From Ostreococcus mediterraneus (Eukaryota; Chlorophyta; Mamiellophyceae; Mamiellales; Bathycoccaceae), in assembly GCA_012295225.1 (NCBI GenBank), contig WMKK01000007.1, forward strand, positions 90,467 through 154,466: a stretch of DNA of 64,000 nt, read 5' to 3'. Below are positions 28,648-39,588 of the stretch, piece after piece (position 1 is the stretch's first letter; every line of letters starts with the position of its first letter). The notes below the pieces were generated by a model. It made no database searches. It worked only from the letters and a program-made list of their open reading frames with translations, and had not been told where the DNA came from. A program made the position numbers and the translations under genes.

Positions 28648-30792
28648 CTAGTACTCGTCGTGATGGTCATCGTCGTAGTCATCAACGTCACCGTAATCGT
28701 CATTGTCGTCAAAATCGTCATCCATGAAGTCATCTCCAAAGTCGTCGTCGAAGTCATCTCCTGCGTCGTCGATATCTCCACTGGCGTCGTCGAAGTCATC
28801 TTCATCTGGAACGCCATCTGAGGCATCATCTGGAACACCATCTGAGACGTCATCTGGAACGCCATCTGAGGCATCATCTGGAACACCATCTGAGACGTCA
28901 TCTGGAACGCCATCTGAGGCAGAGGCATCAACTGGAACACCATCTGAGACGTCATCTGGAACGCCATCTGAGGCAGAGGCATCAACTGGAACACCATCTG
29001 AGACGTCATCTGGAGCACCATCTGAGACGTCATCTGGAGCACCATCTGAGACGTTATCTGGAGGTTCATCGCTATCCGAATACTCGTCTTCGAGCCCATC
29101 CGAGAGCTCGGCCCAACGCGCTTCGAAAAACGCAGGGTCAACGTTACCAAAGTACCCGTCTGGAATGTCGCCATCTGAGTCGCTGCCGTCGCCATCTACG
29201 CGATTGCCATCAGAATCATAGTGCTCATCGAACACTTCAATCAGCGGCATATGCACGACTGGTATTTCGTCTTCACCATCGGATTGTTCGTCGTTTCTAC
29301 GCCGTCGCTGTCTCCGAGCTTCAACTTCGCCGTCATCAGAAGAAGAAGCGTAAAAATCGCTTTCATCATCTCCCCAGTCGTCATCATCATCTTCTTCATC
29401 AAAAGTGGCGCCCGAGGCATGCGATGCATTTGCAGCTCTCGTCCCTGGTTGTGCGTCTGTTCGTGCTGGCGCGTCGGCTTCTTCAGCCTCGGCGGTCGCC
29501 GCGTGTTGGCGTTCCAGCCATTGCATGATTTGTTGCGGGGAGAGTTCAGGGTGCAACGCTTGCATCACGTGAATCATCGTCGGTCGCGGTTTTACCAATC
29601 GCATATTGTGTTCATCGGTGTGATTTTGCGCGAACCGATATTCTCGCTTGCGGTCGCTCTTTTCCACAGAGTCCATGCACTTGCCGCACAAGTCAAATCC
29701 CATGAACTCGCTCGCCGCGCACTCGACGCATTGGAAACGTTTACCCATGATGGGATACTCACCGCACAAATCACATCCGACACCATAGTGTAAGAAATTT
29801 GTAAAGTCAATCGTCACCGTTCTTTCATTTGTCGACACCGTGGCACCGTCTGTACCCGACGCGTCGTCTTCCCTGGCGTCAGTCTCTTCGACGTCGGGAC
29901 TAGAGCCCACGGCTAAAGTCTCTTGTAGCGACTTTTCTAAATCCAATGCCACTATATTTGCCGCAAGCGCATCATCGCATCGTTTTCGAGATTGTTCCAA
30001 CGCCTCGGCGCACACGAAGCGCTCTAAATCCTCCTTTAAAGCTAAAATTACCCCCGTCGGCTCGCGCGAAGAACCGCACGCGCACCACTCGTCTCCTTTG
30101 GCTCGCATCCGCAAAATTTCCGCGTGCGCCTTGTCGTACACCGTACCACACTGCTGACAAGACACGGGTAAACTCGCAATTTCACCGCACTTATATTTCG
30201 GATGCCGAGCCGGGGCGAATTCCACACCAGCGCAACCGCAACAGTGAAACGCCGCGACGCCAAACGCCTCACCCGCGCCCGACCCCATCCCCGTCGCGTC
30301 TCGCCTCGCCCCTTCTGTCCCGTATTCCACGAACGCGCGACCGATGGCGATATCATCCTTCGTTTCTCCATCTCCGTCATCGTCGCCTAGAAATCTCTTC
30401 AAATCGAACGCGCCCTGCGTCACGCGCGAGAGGCTCGCAGTCAACGCCGACGCCGACGCCTCTGGCTCAGCTCCATCGTCTGTCTCCTCGCGCACGTTCG
30501 CCCGCACAATCTCAAACCCGGGTGACTTGGTATGACGCTCGTTTTCTTCCTCGCACAACTCTCGCAGGCGCTCGCCGAACGCCTGGGCGTCGCAATACGC
30601 GATGTGATTCGCCAGCGCGTGGCTGAGCGCAGGAAGGGCAGAGTAACCGCTTCTACATATCATGCACGTGCTCCCACCCAGGGCGCCCATGGCGCAGTGG
30701 CAGCACCACAAACAACAGATGTGCCCGCATGGCAGCGCTGCGGGCTTGACGCAGAGCTCGCGGCAGACGGGACAGGTGAAGTCACCGGGCAT
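28648..30792 (-). CDS. RING and ZZ-finger protein with acidic repeats (PRT1-like)
   Basis: 714 aa, ATG at 30792. N-terminal RING (CPVC...CGHICCLWCCHC...CMIC, residues 7-46), a central Cys-rich stretch (CCGC...CQQC...CAC), then a ZZ-type finger about residues 345-400 (CDLCGEYPIMGKRFQCVEC... FDLCGKC... H..H). RING plus ZZ is the arrangement of plant PRT1, an N-degron ubiquitin ligase; Arabidopsis PRT1 has two RINGs, here one is clear. The last 250 residues are extremely acidic and include 8-residue repeats (DGVPDDVS). E3 activity is inferred. Confidence 0.75.
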   Translation of the reverse strand: MPGDFTCPVCRELCVKPAALPCGHICCLWCCHCAMGALGGSTCMICRSGYSALPALSHALANHIAYCDAQAFGERLRELCEEENERHTKSPGFEIVRANVREETDDGAEPEASASALTASLSRVTQGAFDLKRFLGDDDGDGETKDDIAIGRAFVEYGTEGARRDATGMGSGAGEAFGVAAFHCCGCAGVEFAPARHPKYKCGEIASLPVSCQQCGTVYDKAHAEILRMRAKGDEWCACGSSREPTGVILALKEDLERFVCAEALEQSRKRCDDALAANIVALDLEKSLQETLAVGSSPDVEETDAREDDASGTDGATVSTNERTVTIDFTNFLHYGVGCDLCGEYPIMGKRFQCVECAASEFMGFDLCGKCMDSVEKSDRKREYRFAQNHTDEHNMRLVKPRPTMIHVMQALHPELSPQQIMQWLERQHAATAEAEEADAPARTDAQPGTRAANASHASGATFDEEDDDDDWGDDESDFYASSSDDGEVEARRQRRRRNDEQSDGEDEIPVVHMPLIEVFDEHYDSDGNRVDGDGSDSDGDIPDGYFGNVDPAFFEARWAELSDGLEDEYSDSDEPPDNVSDGAPDDVSDGAPDDVSDGVPVDASASDGVPDDVSDGVPVDASASDGVPDDVSDGVPDDASDGVPDDVSDGVPDDASDGVPDEDDFDDASGDIDDAGDDFDDDFGDDFMDDDFDDNDDYGDVDDYDDDHHDEY
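28800..29064. repeat. 24-bp-period coding tandem repeat
   Basis: About ten imperfect units encoding (minus strand) DG[AV]P[DV]D[VA]S, two of them carrying an extra ASAS. Unit boundaries keep the reading frame. Likely a length-variable locus between strains; it is protein-coding, not a CRISPR array. Confidence 0.9.
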
Positions 30793-30927
30793 ATCGCGCG
30801 AGGCGCGCAGTGCGGCGTCGGCGTCTCGTGAGGCGCCGTTCGCGTGGGATTTGGCGTGTGCGTGAGACGACGTACATGAATATAAGAATTAGAATTGCAA
30901 TGCAAAAGAATGATGATAGTGATGTGA

Positions 30928-32028
30928 TCAGCGCGCTAACGCAGAGGCGGCGGCGATGGCGGCGGCTCGAGGGAGCCTCGCGCGAGGCGTCTGCGTCGAA
31001 GCCTTGACGGGCGCCTTTCTCCGCCCCACCGATGTCGGTTGTTCAGACATCAAGTTCGCCGCAGCGGCTTGGCGTTTCTTTGTTGGGGACGTTTTCGTCG
31101 ATGCCGCGATCGCCGGTGGCCCGCCGTCGGTTTTCAACTGTAATTTAGGGACGTATGCGGTGGTCCGACCGCCGACTTCGATGAACTTTATCGCGTCGCC
31201 GTTCACTTTGGCGCCTTCAGTCTTTCCCCATCGCACGTGAAAGAGCCAGTCGTTGGGAAACAGATCATGATCGCTATTTGCTTCGCATGCGACGCGCACG
31301 ACGTACTCGACTTGCTCGCGAATCGCCGCAAATTGCGTAACGCTGAGCTCGTTGGATCGACACTCTGGGTGCACGCGCGCGCGATACAAAATCTCATCCG
31401 CCATCCAGTTTCCTATGCCCGCGATGAGCTTCTGATCCATGAGCGCAGACTTAATCGCTATCGAGCGCTTGGCGAACAGTTTTACAAAGTCTTCAGCATT
31501 GGGCATGTCGTGGTACGGGTCCGGCCCGAGGCCGCCAATGACATCCTTCAACTCTGGCACGAGTTTAATCTTCCCAAACCGTCTCGGATCGACGTACGCG
31601 AGCTCAGCCCCGTTCGCAAACGTCACCACAAGCTTTGTAAATCTCGGTGGCCAGTCTCCCATGCCACTCGCTTTGGAATTGTAATATTGCAGGCCCTCGA
31701 CGCCTCTCGCGACAAACGCGCCCGTCATGCCCAAGTGAAACATCGGGATGTTAGCCGACGACGTCGACGGCGCATCCTCGCCACTCTCCTCCTTCTTTAT
31801 CCCACCTTTCTTGTCGTCATCGGCTAACGTCCACCAGAGCTGCTTCCCGTGCCGATGACTCTCGCGCAGAGTCTTGTGCAACAAGGCGCGCTCGAACGCG
31901 CCTTCGGGGACATTGACAAACACTTTGTCGTCGAGCGGCGTGGGGCGATGGACGCCGGTGATGACGTGTCCGACGGCATGGTCGTGAATTAATCGCCGCG
32001 CACGTTCGACTTCGGGAAGCTCGGGCAT
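30928..32028 (-). CDS. FPG1: Formamidopyrimidine-DNA glycosylase, plant type
   Basis: 366 aa, ATG at 32028. Starts MPELPEVE with catalytic Pro2 and Glu3. Middle strands include FHLGMTGAF and YVDPRRFGKI. The helix-two-turn-helix is LIAGIGNWMADEILYRARVHP. In place of a bacterial zinc finger the protein has IKFIEVGGRTTAYVPKLQ, the zincless-finger form seen in plant FPG1/MMH. It removes oxidised purines such as 8-oxoG and nicks the strand. The last 70 residues are basic and Ala/Pro/Ser-rich, as in plant enzymes. A KK-EE-rich insert sits near residue 75. Confidence 0.93.
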   Translation of the reverse strand: MPELPEVERARRLIHDHAVGHVITGVHRPTPLDDKVFVNVPEGAFERALLHKTLRESHRHGKQLWWTLADDDKKGGIKKEESGEDAPSTSSANIPMFHLGMTGAFVARGVEGLQYYNSKASGMGDWPPRFTKLVVTFANGAELAYVDPRRFGKIKLVPELKDVIGGLGPDPYHDMPNAEDFVKLFAKRSIAIKSALMDQKLIAGIGNWMADEILYRARVHPECRSNELSVTQFAAIREQVEYVVRVACEANSDHDLFPNDWLFHVRWGKTEGAKVNGDAIKFIEVGGRTTAYVPKLQLKTDGGPPAIAASTKTSPTKKRQAAAANLMSEQPTSVGRRKAPVKASTQTPRARLPRAAAIAAASALAR

Positions 32029-32106
32029 GGCGCGCGCTCGGCTAAAGAGGCGTGCGTTACAGTGACGTCACAAGACTAGCTTTTGGGGACGACGTGTAGC
32101 TTTTTA

Positions 32107-33138
32107 TTAAATGACATTCGTTTCGATCCACTTTTCGATGGTTTGCGCGGCGACAAGCCAGCGGGTGTCGAGCATGACGTCATGGGCGGTGTTTGGCAGC
32201 ACGACGGGGCGACCGGCTTCGGAGTCGTACCACGCGGCGGTTTCTTCGAGACCTTGTCGGTCGACGACGAAGTCGCTATCTCCGCCGACGACGAGCACGG
32301 GGACTTTGGCGTTCACCCCAGTGGGCTTTGGGACTGGTAGTTCAGAACTCAGCGCCTTCAAGTCCAACATTCGTAACCGGGATGAGTGTTTTATCTCGCG
32401 CGTGAAGCGCTCGACGTCCTCTTCGGCGATGTCTGTTGAAAAGAAGCATTCACGGCACAACTTTGGATTCGTCCCAAATGCCTTCGTGATGAACGCATAG
32501 GTAATCTTCAAGCTTGCGAATAAATCACGTTTGAGAAATCGTTTGACCATCTCGGAATTTCCCGTCGGAGGCACGCTCGCGAGCAAAATTGCGGCGCTCA
32601 TGCGAGCGTCGTTGGCCAACGCTTTCTGCACAACCAAACCGCCAAACGAGTGCCCGACGACCACAGGCCTCGGCGACGACCCATCACCGCCACTCGGCGA
32701 CGACCCATCACAGCCACAAATCTCATGCTTGCATAAAATTTCTTCTAAATCTTTCGCGTGCGACGCCAGAGTCCCCGCAACTTTACTCCGAGGCGTGGCT
32801 TCGCTCAAGCCGTGCGCGCGCAACGAGACGCTCGCCGTCGCGTAGCCGCGCTGCGCGAACCACGGCGCAAAATACTCCTCGTAGCACCACGCGGCGTGGT
32901 ACGACCCGTGCACGAACACAATCGTCGGCTTCTTACGACTATCGCCCGAGCTCGACGCGTCGCCGCCGGTGGCGCTCCGCGTGCGCACCTCCAGCGACAC
33001 CCCATCGCTCGCCTTGAACGCCGACGCCGACGCCACGCACGCGCGACGATGGACCCTCCGCCGCGCCGAATGCGCCGCACGCATGCTCCCGCGCGCACAC
33101 GGCGCGCGCATCGCATCGCACGCGCTCGCGAAAGACAT
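32107..33138 (-). CDS. Alpha/beta hydrolase with organelle leader
   Basis: 343 aa from the ATG at 33138. The open frame reaches 33759 but overlaps the divergent RPN2 exon. Basic, Ala/Ser-rich leader (about 45 aa), then HG oxyanion motif (VFVHGSYHAAWCYEE), nucleophile elbow GHSFGG, acid VVGGDSDFVV and catalytic His in NTAHDVMLD. So a complete Ser-Asp-His triad is visible. It resembles small lipase/esterase-like plastid hydrolases; the substrate cannot be told. The start codon is 72 bases from the RPN2 start. Confidence 0.8.
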   Translation of the reverse strand: MSFASACDAMRAPCARGSMRAAHSARRRVHRRACVASASAFKASDGVSLEVRTRSATGGDASSSGDSRKKPTIVFVHGSYHAAWCYEEYFAPWFAQRGYATASVSLRAHGLSEATPRSKVAGTLASHAKDLEEILCKHEICGCDGSSPSGGDGSSPRPVVVGHSFGGLVVQKALANDARMSAAILLASVPPTGNSEMVKRFLKRDLFASLKITYAFITKAFGTNPKLCRECFFSTDIAEEDVERFTREIKHSSRLRMLDLKALSSELPVPKPTGVNAKVPVLVVGGDSDFVVDRQGLEETAAWYDSEAGRPVVLPNTAHDVMLDTRWLVAAQTIEKWIETNVI

Positions 33139-33210
33139 GGCGCGCGCGTCAACCAGTGCCGAAGAGGACGCAAACGCACACGCAACTGCCGCACAATCGG
33201 GCACGCAGAC

Positions 33211-36200
33211 ATGTCCGCCGCCGCCGTCGCCGCCGCGCGCCGCGCGCCGCACGCGCGCGATCCGTCCCTCGCCGCGCCGTCCGCCGCCCGCGCGCTGTTG
33301 TCGCTCTTGGACGAGCCGCGCGGGGCGCTCAAGGTGCACGCGCTCGAACGACTCCACGCCGTCGTGGACAACGAGTGGGCCGAGGTCGCTAGCGCGATCG
33401 CGACGATCGAAGCGCTGTACGAAGACGAAGAATTTAGTTCGCGCTGTGAAGCCGCGCTGTTGGCGAGCAAGGTGAGAGCGATGACGACGCGTGGCGCGCG
33501 CGTAATCCGTGTGTTGGATCAGATCCCCTCTTTCGGTTGACTTTGTGACGCGTAGTGTTTTATGTGCGTCGTTCGCGATGTCAGGGGTGTGTGAGGCGTG
33601 CGAGACGGTTGACACTGACGAGTTACATGTATGTGCGTGCGTGCGAACAGGTGTTTTACCATCTCGGGGAATTGAACGACGCGTTGCACTACGCGCTTCG
33701 CGCCGGGGATCTCTTCGACGTGAATGAAGAGAATGACTTTGTGCAAACTTTAATCGCAAAGTCTATCGATACATACGTGGAACAGAGACAGGCGTTAGAT
33801 ATGGCGTGCGCGTTGGGTGATGCGACGAAGGATGGGATCGAGCGGGCGTTGGTTGAAATCGTAGAACGGATGTTTGAGCGGTGCTTGGGCGAAGGTCAAT
33901 ACTTCCAAGCGATCGGTATCGCGTTGGAGAGTAAGAGATTGGATAAATTGGAAGAAGCTATCGCGAGATCAGACTCTATGGCGGAATCGTTGTCGTACTC
34001 TATGAAGGTTTGCTCGAGTTTGGTGTCGGTGAGAGAATTTCGACAACACGTCTTGCGGTTGTTGGCGAAGATGTACTCGACGTTGAGCGAGCCCAACTTT
34101 TTGAACATGTGCCAGTGCTTGATGCTCCTCCAAGACGCAAACGGTATCGCCGATGTGTTGAGCAAGTTGATTGCCGGCGAGGAGAGTGAGCAGTTGTTGG
34201 CGTACCAGATTGCGTTCTCGTTGTTTGAGAACGACATTCAGCCGTTCTTGAACATGGTGAACGACATCTTAGCAAGTTCGGGTGGGTCGAGCGAACCTTT
34301 AGACAAATTACGTAGTATTTTGAGCGGCGAACTGCCCTTTTCGCTGTACTTGGAGTTTTTATACTCGCACAATCACGCTGACTTGTTGTTGCTGAAGCAA
34401 GTCAAGACAGCGGTTGAGTCGAGAAACTCCGTGTGCCACTCTGCAACGGTTTTGGCCAACGCATTGACTCACGCCGGAACGACGTGCGATCAGTTTCTGC
34501 GAGATAATTTGGATTGGTTAAGTCGAGCGACAAACTGGGCGAGATTTAGCGCCACGGCGGGCGTTGGCGTGATTCACCGTGGTCGTACCAAGGATTCCCG
34601 TCAGTTACTTTCTCAACTTCTCCCGGCGCCATCACCTTACACTCTCGGTGGCGCGTTGTATGCCATGGGCTTGATTCACACCGCGCAGCCCGGAGAAGCT
34701 CTCCCGTTCTTGCTCGAACGCGCGCGTGGTAACAACAACGAGGTGATTCAGCACGGCGCTTGCCTCGGCATGGGTCTCGCCGCCATTGGCACCGGCAACG
34801 CCCAAGCCGACGGTGAATTATTCCGCATTCTGCGTACCGATAGTGCCGTCGCTGGTGAAGCAGCTGGTATTGGTTTAGGTCTTCTTTATGCTGGTATGGG
34901 CACGGCAAGAGTGCAAGAAATGCACCAGTACTGTGGCAAGACGAGCCACGGGAAGATCGTGCGCGGTTGCTCACTCGGTATGGCGCTCACTGTGTATGGA
35001 CGTGAAGAAGCCGGTGATCCTTTGATCGAGTCTATGATTCACGACGGTGACAAAATCATGCGTTATGGCGGTTGTCTCGCCACGGCATCTGCGTACGCTG
35101 GTACGGGGAACAATAACGCCCTGCGCAAGCTCTTGCACATGGCTGTCTCTGACGTATCAGACGACGTGCGCCGAGCTGCGGTCATGTCTTTAGGTTTCGT
35201 TTTGTGCTCTACTCCTGAACAGTGCCCGCGCGTTGTTGCACTCCTCGCGGAGTCATACAACCCGCACGTCCGGTACGGTTCTGCCATGGCTGTCGGTATC
35301 GCTTGTGCGGGTACCGGTCTCGCCGACGCCATCGCTCTCCTTGAGCCGATGATGAACGACCCTGTTGACTTTGTGCAACAAGGAGCCTTGATTGCCATGG
35401 CCATGGTGCGTGTGCAGCAAAACGAAAAACAACTCGCTGCTTTCCGCAAGAAAGTCATGGGTCACATCCAAGAGCCGCATGAAGCAACGATGACAAAGAT
35501 GGGCGCCATCATGGCGCAAGGCATCCTCGACGCTGGCGGGCGCAACGTCACCATTGGTTTGCGATCGCGAACTGGTCGCCCGCGAATGACCTCTGTACTG
35601 GGTATGTTGGTGTTCACGCAGTACTGGTACTGGTATCCGCTGTCGTACTTCATCTCTCTCACGTTTGTGCCCACTGCGTTCATCGCCGTCGATAGCACGC
35701 TCGCAATGCCACATTGCTCAGTGACGTCTCATGTCAAACCGTCAACGTTCGCGTATTTGACTCCCGTAACTGAAGATGACAAGAAGGACACCAGCAAGGT
35801 TACCAAGGTAGTTTTGAGTACCACTGCCAAGGCAAAAGCAAAGGCGGATAAGAAGAAGGCTGAGGAGAACGCGGATGGCATGCAAATCGATGACGCTACC
35901 AAGGCGGCTGGCAAAGCCGAGGAAACCAAGCCCGACGTCGACGCCATGGATGTTGAAAAGAAGCAAGGCGAAGACGAGGCGAAGAAGGAAGAAAAACCTG
36001 AACCATCGAGCGAAGAGTTGACCAACCCGTCTCGCATCACCGTGGCGCAAGACAAAGCCGTCCGCTTTGACCCCGAGAGCCGTTTCGTCCCCATCGCCGC
36101 CACGAGTTCGACCAAGTATCCCTGCCGTGGTTTCATCGTCCTTCGAGACACCACTCCGGGTGAAGAAATCGCGTACGTGGACTTGAAATTCAAGCCTCAA

Positions 36201-36296
36201 TCACCTCCTCAGCCGGTTGAAGCCGCTGACGACAATGAACCCGCGCCCCCGGAAGACTTTGAATTCGACCCCGACGACGACGAGCGAGGGTACTAG
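33211..36296 (+). CDS. RPN2: 26S proteasome regulatory subunit RPN2/PSMD1 (two exons)
   Basis: Exons 33211-33471 and 33651-36296, 968 aa, close to the usual 950. The intron is GTGAGA...ACAG with ACTGAC 32 nt before the end. N-terminal helical domain, then the PC-repeat ring about residues 400-780 (repeats such as GACLGMGLAAIGTGN, GCSLGMALTVYG, GGCLATASAYAGTGN, GSAMAVGIACAGTG). Next come the conserved VLGMLVFTQYWYWYPLSYFI segment, a Lys/Glu-rich insert and a C-terminal beta domain (FVPIAATSSTKYPCRGFIVL). The largest scaffold subunit of the 19S base, binding ubiquitin receptors. Head-to-head with the hydrolase. Confidence 0.96.
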
Positions 36297-36470
36297 ACAC
36301 GCACGTGCACGCGTGCAACATTATCGCTTTTATCTTTGTCCTCTGGAAATCGTCATCTTAGAGCGACAGCACCGTTTGTAAACAAAAACACAAAAACCAT
36401 ATACATCTCTACCAAGGCACAACGAACGTCTGTCGGAGCGGAACTCTGCATTCTTCGGCGCGCGCCGACG

Positions 36471-37289
36471 ATGGTGCTCCCGACGACGACGAAAGACGCA
36501 CCGCCCGTGCCGATGCAGCGAAACTACGCCGAACGCTACGCCATGTACGTCTCCGCGGCGACGCGTAACGCGACGTACGGACACTACCTTCGCCGAGCGT
36601 TTCGCTGGAAACAGATGGATGTGGAGTATTCGTTGTGGCAGTTTGCGTCGATGTGCGTCAACCCGAAGACGGTGTACCGACACACGACGTATAGAAAGCA
36701 GACAAAGAATCAGTGGGCGCGAGATGACCCGACGTTTGTGGTGTTGAGTGCGATTTTTGTAGCGGTGGCGGCCCTGATGTACTGCGCCGCGTACGACGCC
36801 AACGGTCGAGGACACGCGGCGCGCGTCGTGACGCGGTGCGTACTAGGGGATTATTTAGGTTTTGGATGTGCCTACGCCACGATCGGGTGGTATTTAGCTA
36901 ACAAGTACTTGCGCGCCAAGACGATCGGTGGACACGCGCACGCGGTGGAGCAAAAGGTGGAATGGTTGTACGCGTTTGACGTGCACTGCAACGCCTTTGC
37001 GCCCACGTACGTGCTCCTGTACCTCGTTCAAGGCCTCGCCTCACCCTTACTCGCCCGTCAGGGCTACGTCGCCGCGATCGCATCGTGCTTGTTATACGCC
37101 GTGGCCCTAGTCTACCACAATTATTGCGTATTTGTTGGCTACAACGCGTTGCCGTTTCTCGAGCGCACGGAATTTTTCCTGTACCCAGCCGCGGTGTGCG
37201 CCGTCGCCGCGCCGCTCGCCGCCCTCGTCGCGTTCAATCCCACGAGATTCGTTTTATGGGTGTATTTCGGCGACCGGGCGTTGGCCTAG
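36471..37289 (+). CDS. UNC50: UNC-50 family membrane protein
   Basis: 272 aa from the ATG at 36471. Family hallmarks: YLRRAFRWKQMDVEYSLWQF near the N-terminus, QTKNQWARDDP before the first membrane helix, and VEWLYAFDVHCNAFAP in the middle. Five or six hydrophobic segments are visible. UNC-50 proteins (yeast Gmh1) reside in the Golgi/ER and help trafficking, for example of acetylcholine receptors in animals. The alga-specific role is unknown. Single exon, between RPN2 and MAU2 on the same strand. Confidence 0.92.
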   Translation: MVLPTTTKDAPPVPMQRNYAERYAMYVSAATRNATYGHYLRRAFRWKQMDVEYSLWQFASMCVNPKTVYRHTTYRKQTKNQWARDDPTFVVLSAIFVAVAALMYCAAYDANGRGHAARVVTRCVLGDYLGFGCAYATIGWYLANKYLRAKTIGGHAHAVEQKVEWLYAFDVHCNAFAPTYVLLYLVQGLASPLLARQGYVAAIASCLLYAVALVYHNYCVFVGYNALPFLERTEFFLYPAAVCAVAAPLAALVAFNPTRFVLWVYFGDRALA

Positions 37290-37423
37290 CGATGCCACAG
37301 TCGTCGATATAGCTTCACAATCGACGCCAATGTAACACAACCAACGCAGCTCCAGTTTCAAGTTGAAATTTTCGCGCCAAATTCATCATCGCCCCGCGCG
37401 CCACCGTCATTCCTCCGCGCGCG

Positions 37424-39508
37424 ATGCCGCCGCGAAAGAAAAAAGCCACATCGAGCGCGGCAAAATCATTGCGCACGCCCAATTCCACGGCGAAGGATGA
37501 GGATGTTACGATGGACGACGCGCAGGAGGCGCGATCGAGCGACGTCGCGGATGCGCTCTTCATCTTGGCGCGAGAATTAGAAGACTCTGGTGACGTGTTA
37601 GGGGCGTTAAAAGCCTACGAAACGATTATTGAGAATTCAAAGACGCGTGCAAAGTGCTTACCGATCGATGAGGCGCGCGCGCGGGTGAAGGCGGCGGGGT
37701 TGTTGCTGCGATGGACAGATAACGCGACGCGGGCGAAGACACACTTGGAAGCTACGCAAGTGTTGTTGAAGCCTTTAAAGCGTTGCGAGGAGTTGAAGTG
37801 CCTGGGGTTGAGTTTACTTGGACGAACGTATAAGATCATGGGTTCGGACTATCGCAAGCAAAGATATAACGCGACACAGCGAGGGTTGGTGGTGGCTATT
37901 GGGATGCGGGAACGCTCGCCAGACGACGCGATTTGGACCATGTGGACGTTTCACTACTATTTAGAGCACGCTGACGCGTCTTTAGCAGAGGAGGATTACA
38001 GTGCGTGTGAAAGCTTTTTGGATGCCGGCATGAAGGTTGTGCGTTCGATTCATGGTGAGCATGGATCGCGCATGGAGGTGCTGTTTACGGTGGCGCAACT
38101 TCAGCGAGCGTTGATACAACGAGCGAGTGGCGTGGAGCCTGCGCGAGTTTTAGCCGCCGCAAAGAACGCTGATGATGCCATGAGTAGAATGCTGGCCGAG
38201 AATGAAGCAGCCGAGGACACTGCTCGATTACGTTTTCACTACGCCGTCATCCGTACGTTGGCCAAGTTGTTAGAAGGTGACGCTTTAAGCGCGACGAATG
38301 ACAGGCAAAAGCTTCGCGGGTTGATGCGCGAAGTAGAACAGTCAAGCGAAGCCGCGTACACTTGGCTTCCTGACCCCGCAGCTTTCGCGTTATGCAAGAT
38401 TCTTATGGCTGAAGTGTGCCGTCCGGCTGGAAAACTTGGTGATGCGTTGAGTGATCTCACTGAAGCTAAGGAGATTATTGATGGCGAGTTGTTAACACTC
38501 GGCGTGCTCCCGCAAGGCGGCAACGCTCCTAAGACCGAAATGGGTGAATCCGAAGAAGACGAACGATTATGGGTGACGTGCGAAGATGAGATGCAGCTTC
38601 GTGTGGCGAATGACTGCCAACCATACTTGATTTTACGAGTGATGTGCTTGGAATCCATCGTCGCGGTGGCATTGACGTCGTGCAAGTACACCGTCGCCTT
38701 GGATGTGTGCTGCCAGTTGACGGATATGATTGAGACGTACCCACAAACGCTCTCCCTCGTTGCGTCACACGTTGATATGACTGTTGGCCATACATTACAT
38801 TCACTTGGTAAATTCCAACAAGCTTCGGTGCGCTTCATGAGTGCAAGCGCCAAAGCCGCGACGCCGAGCTGGAGAGACGTAGGCACGTGCTGCGCGGCGC
38901 TCTCCATCTTATGCATCGACGAGGAAAGTAGTCAGAGTCGCGCGTTAGACATAGTCAATCCCGTTATTCGCATGCATGAAGCCACCCTGACGCAAGTTGG
39001 GAAGAAAGACAAGGTCGTGAAGGACCCGAATACGTCTTCACCGAGCGTCGCCGATCAAGCCTTGGCGCTCTTCGTCGCCGGCTACGCGTTGCTCCAACAA
39101 TCAAATATCGACGAAGCCAAGGCTCGGTTAGGTCGCGCTCTCAAAATGGCGCACGGTTACAGTGGCAATAATCAACTCGTGTCGATGTCGCTACGATTGA
39201 TTGCGGGCATCGTCATTGAAACCACAAAGACAGACATCTCTCAGTCTCTCGACATGGTGCAAAGTTCATTCACGTTGAGCAAGGCGCAGGAAGATTTACC
39301 CAGTCAGTTGGCGTCATTAGTGGACTTGATCAAGATTCATGAAATTCAGGAGCAACAAGGGTTGGCCGAAGAGGGCCAAACCGCGGTGTTGGTGGATTAC
39401 GAAGTCCGTAAGCGAAAACAGTATGAGGACAAATTTACGGCGTTGAGCGCAGACGAGGAAGCCATCGAACGCCTCGAGCGCTTAATCGACAACCCCAATA
39501 AACTTTAG
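37424..39508 (+). CDS. MAU2: MAU2/SCC4 cohesin-loader subunit
   Basis: 694 aa, ATG at 37424. Basic N-terminus (MPPRKKKATSS) followed by a TPR superhelix. The first unit (ALFILARELEDSGDVLGALK), the RAKTHLEATQVLLK segment and the WLPDPAAFALCKILMAEVCRP segment match plant SCC4. Together with SCC2/NIPBL it loads cohesin on chromatin; the TPR tube wraps the SCC2 N-terminus. The C-terminus is helical and charged (YEVRKRKQYEDKFTAL). Single exon. Alternative: another TPR scaffold, but the order of motifs favours MAU2. Confidence 0.83.
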   Translation: MPPRKKKATSSAAKSLRTPNSTAKDEDVTMDDAQEARSSDVADALFILARELEDSGDVLGALKAYETIIENSKTRAKCLPIDEARARVKAAGLLLRWTDNATRAKTHLEATQVLLKPLKRCEELKCLGLSLLGRTYKIMGSDYRKQRYNATQRGLVVAIGMRERSPDDAIWTMWTFHYYLEHADASLAEEDYSACESFLDAGMKVVRSIHGEHGSRMEVLFTVAQLQRALIQRASGVEPARVLAAAKNADDAMSRMLAENEAAEDTARLRFHYAVIRTLAKLLEGDALSATNDRQKLRGLMREVEQSSEAAYTWLPDPAAFALCKILMAEVCRPAGKLGDALSDLTEAKEIIDGELLTLGVLPQGGNAPKTEMGESEEDERLWVTCEDEMQLRVANDCQPYLILRVMCLESIVAVALTSCKYTVALDVCCQLTDMIETYPQTLSLVASHVDMTVGHTLHSLGKFQQASVRFMSASAKAATPSWRDVGTCCAALSILCIDEESSQSRALDIVNPVIRMHEATLTQVGKKDKVVKDPNTSSPSVADQALALFVAGYALLQQSNIDEAKARLGRALKMAHGYSGNNQLVSMSLRLIAGIVIETTKTDISQSLDMVQSSFTLSKAQEDLPSQLASLVDLIKIHEIQEQQGLAEEGQTAVLVDYEVRKRKQYEDKFTALSADEEAIERLERLIDNPNKL

Positions 39509-39588
39509 GATAATGGTACTACTACACCTCTAAACGCTACTTCTACTAGTACAAAATGTAAACGATGAGATAAACATATAAACATGTT

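Noticed and set aside
28800-29064. CRISPR-like regular repeats
   Set aside because: The 24-bp period is in frame with an acidic protein repeat, there are no unique spacers, and the genome is eukaryotic nuclear.
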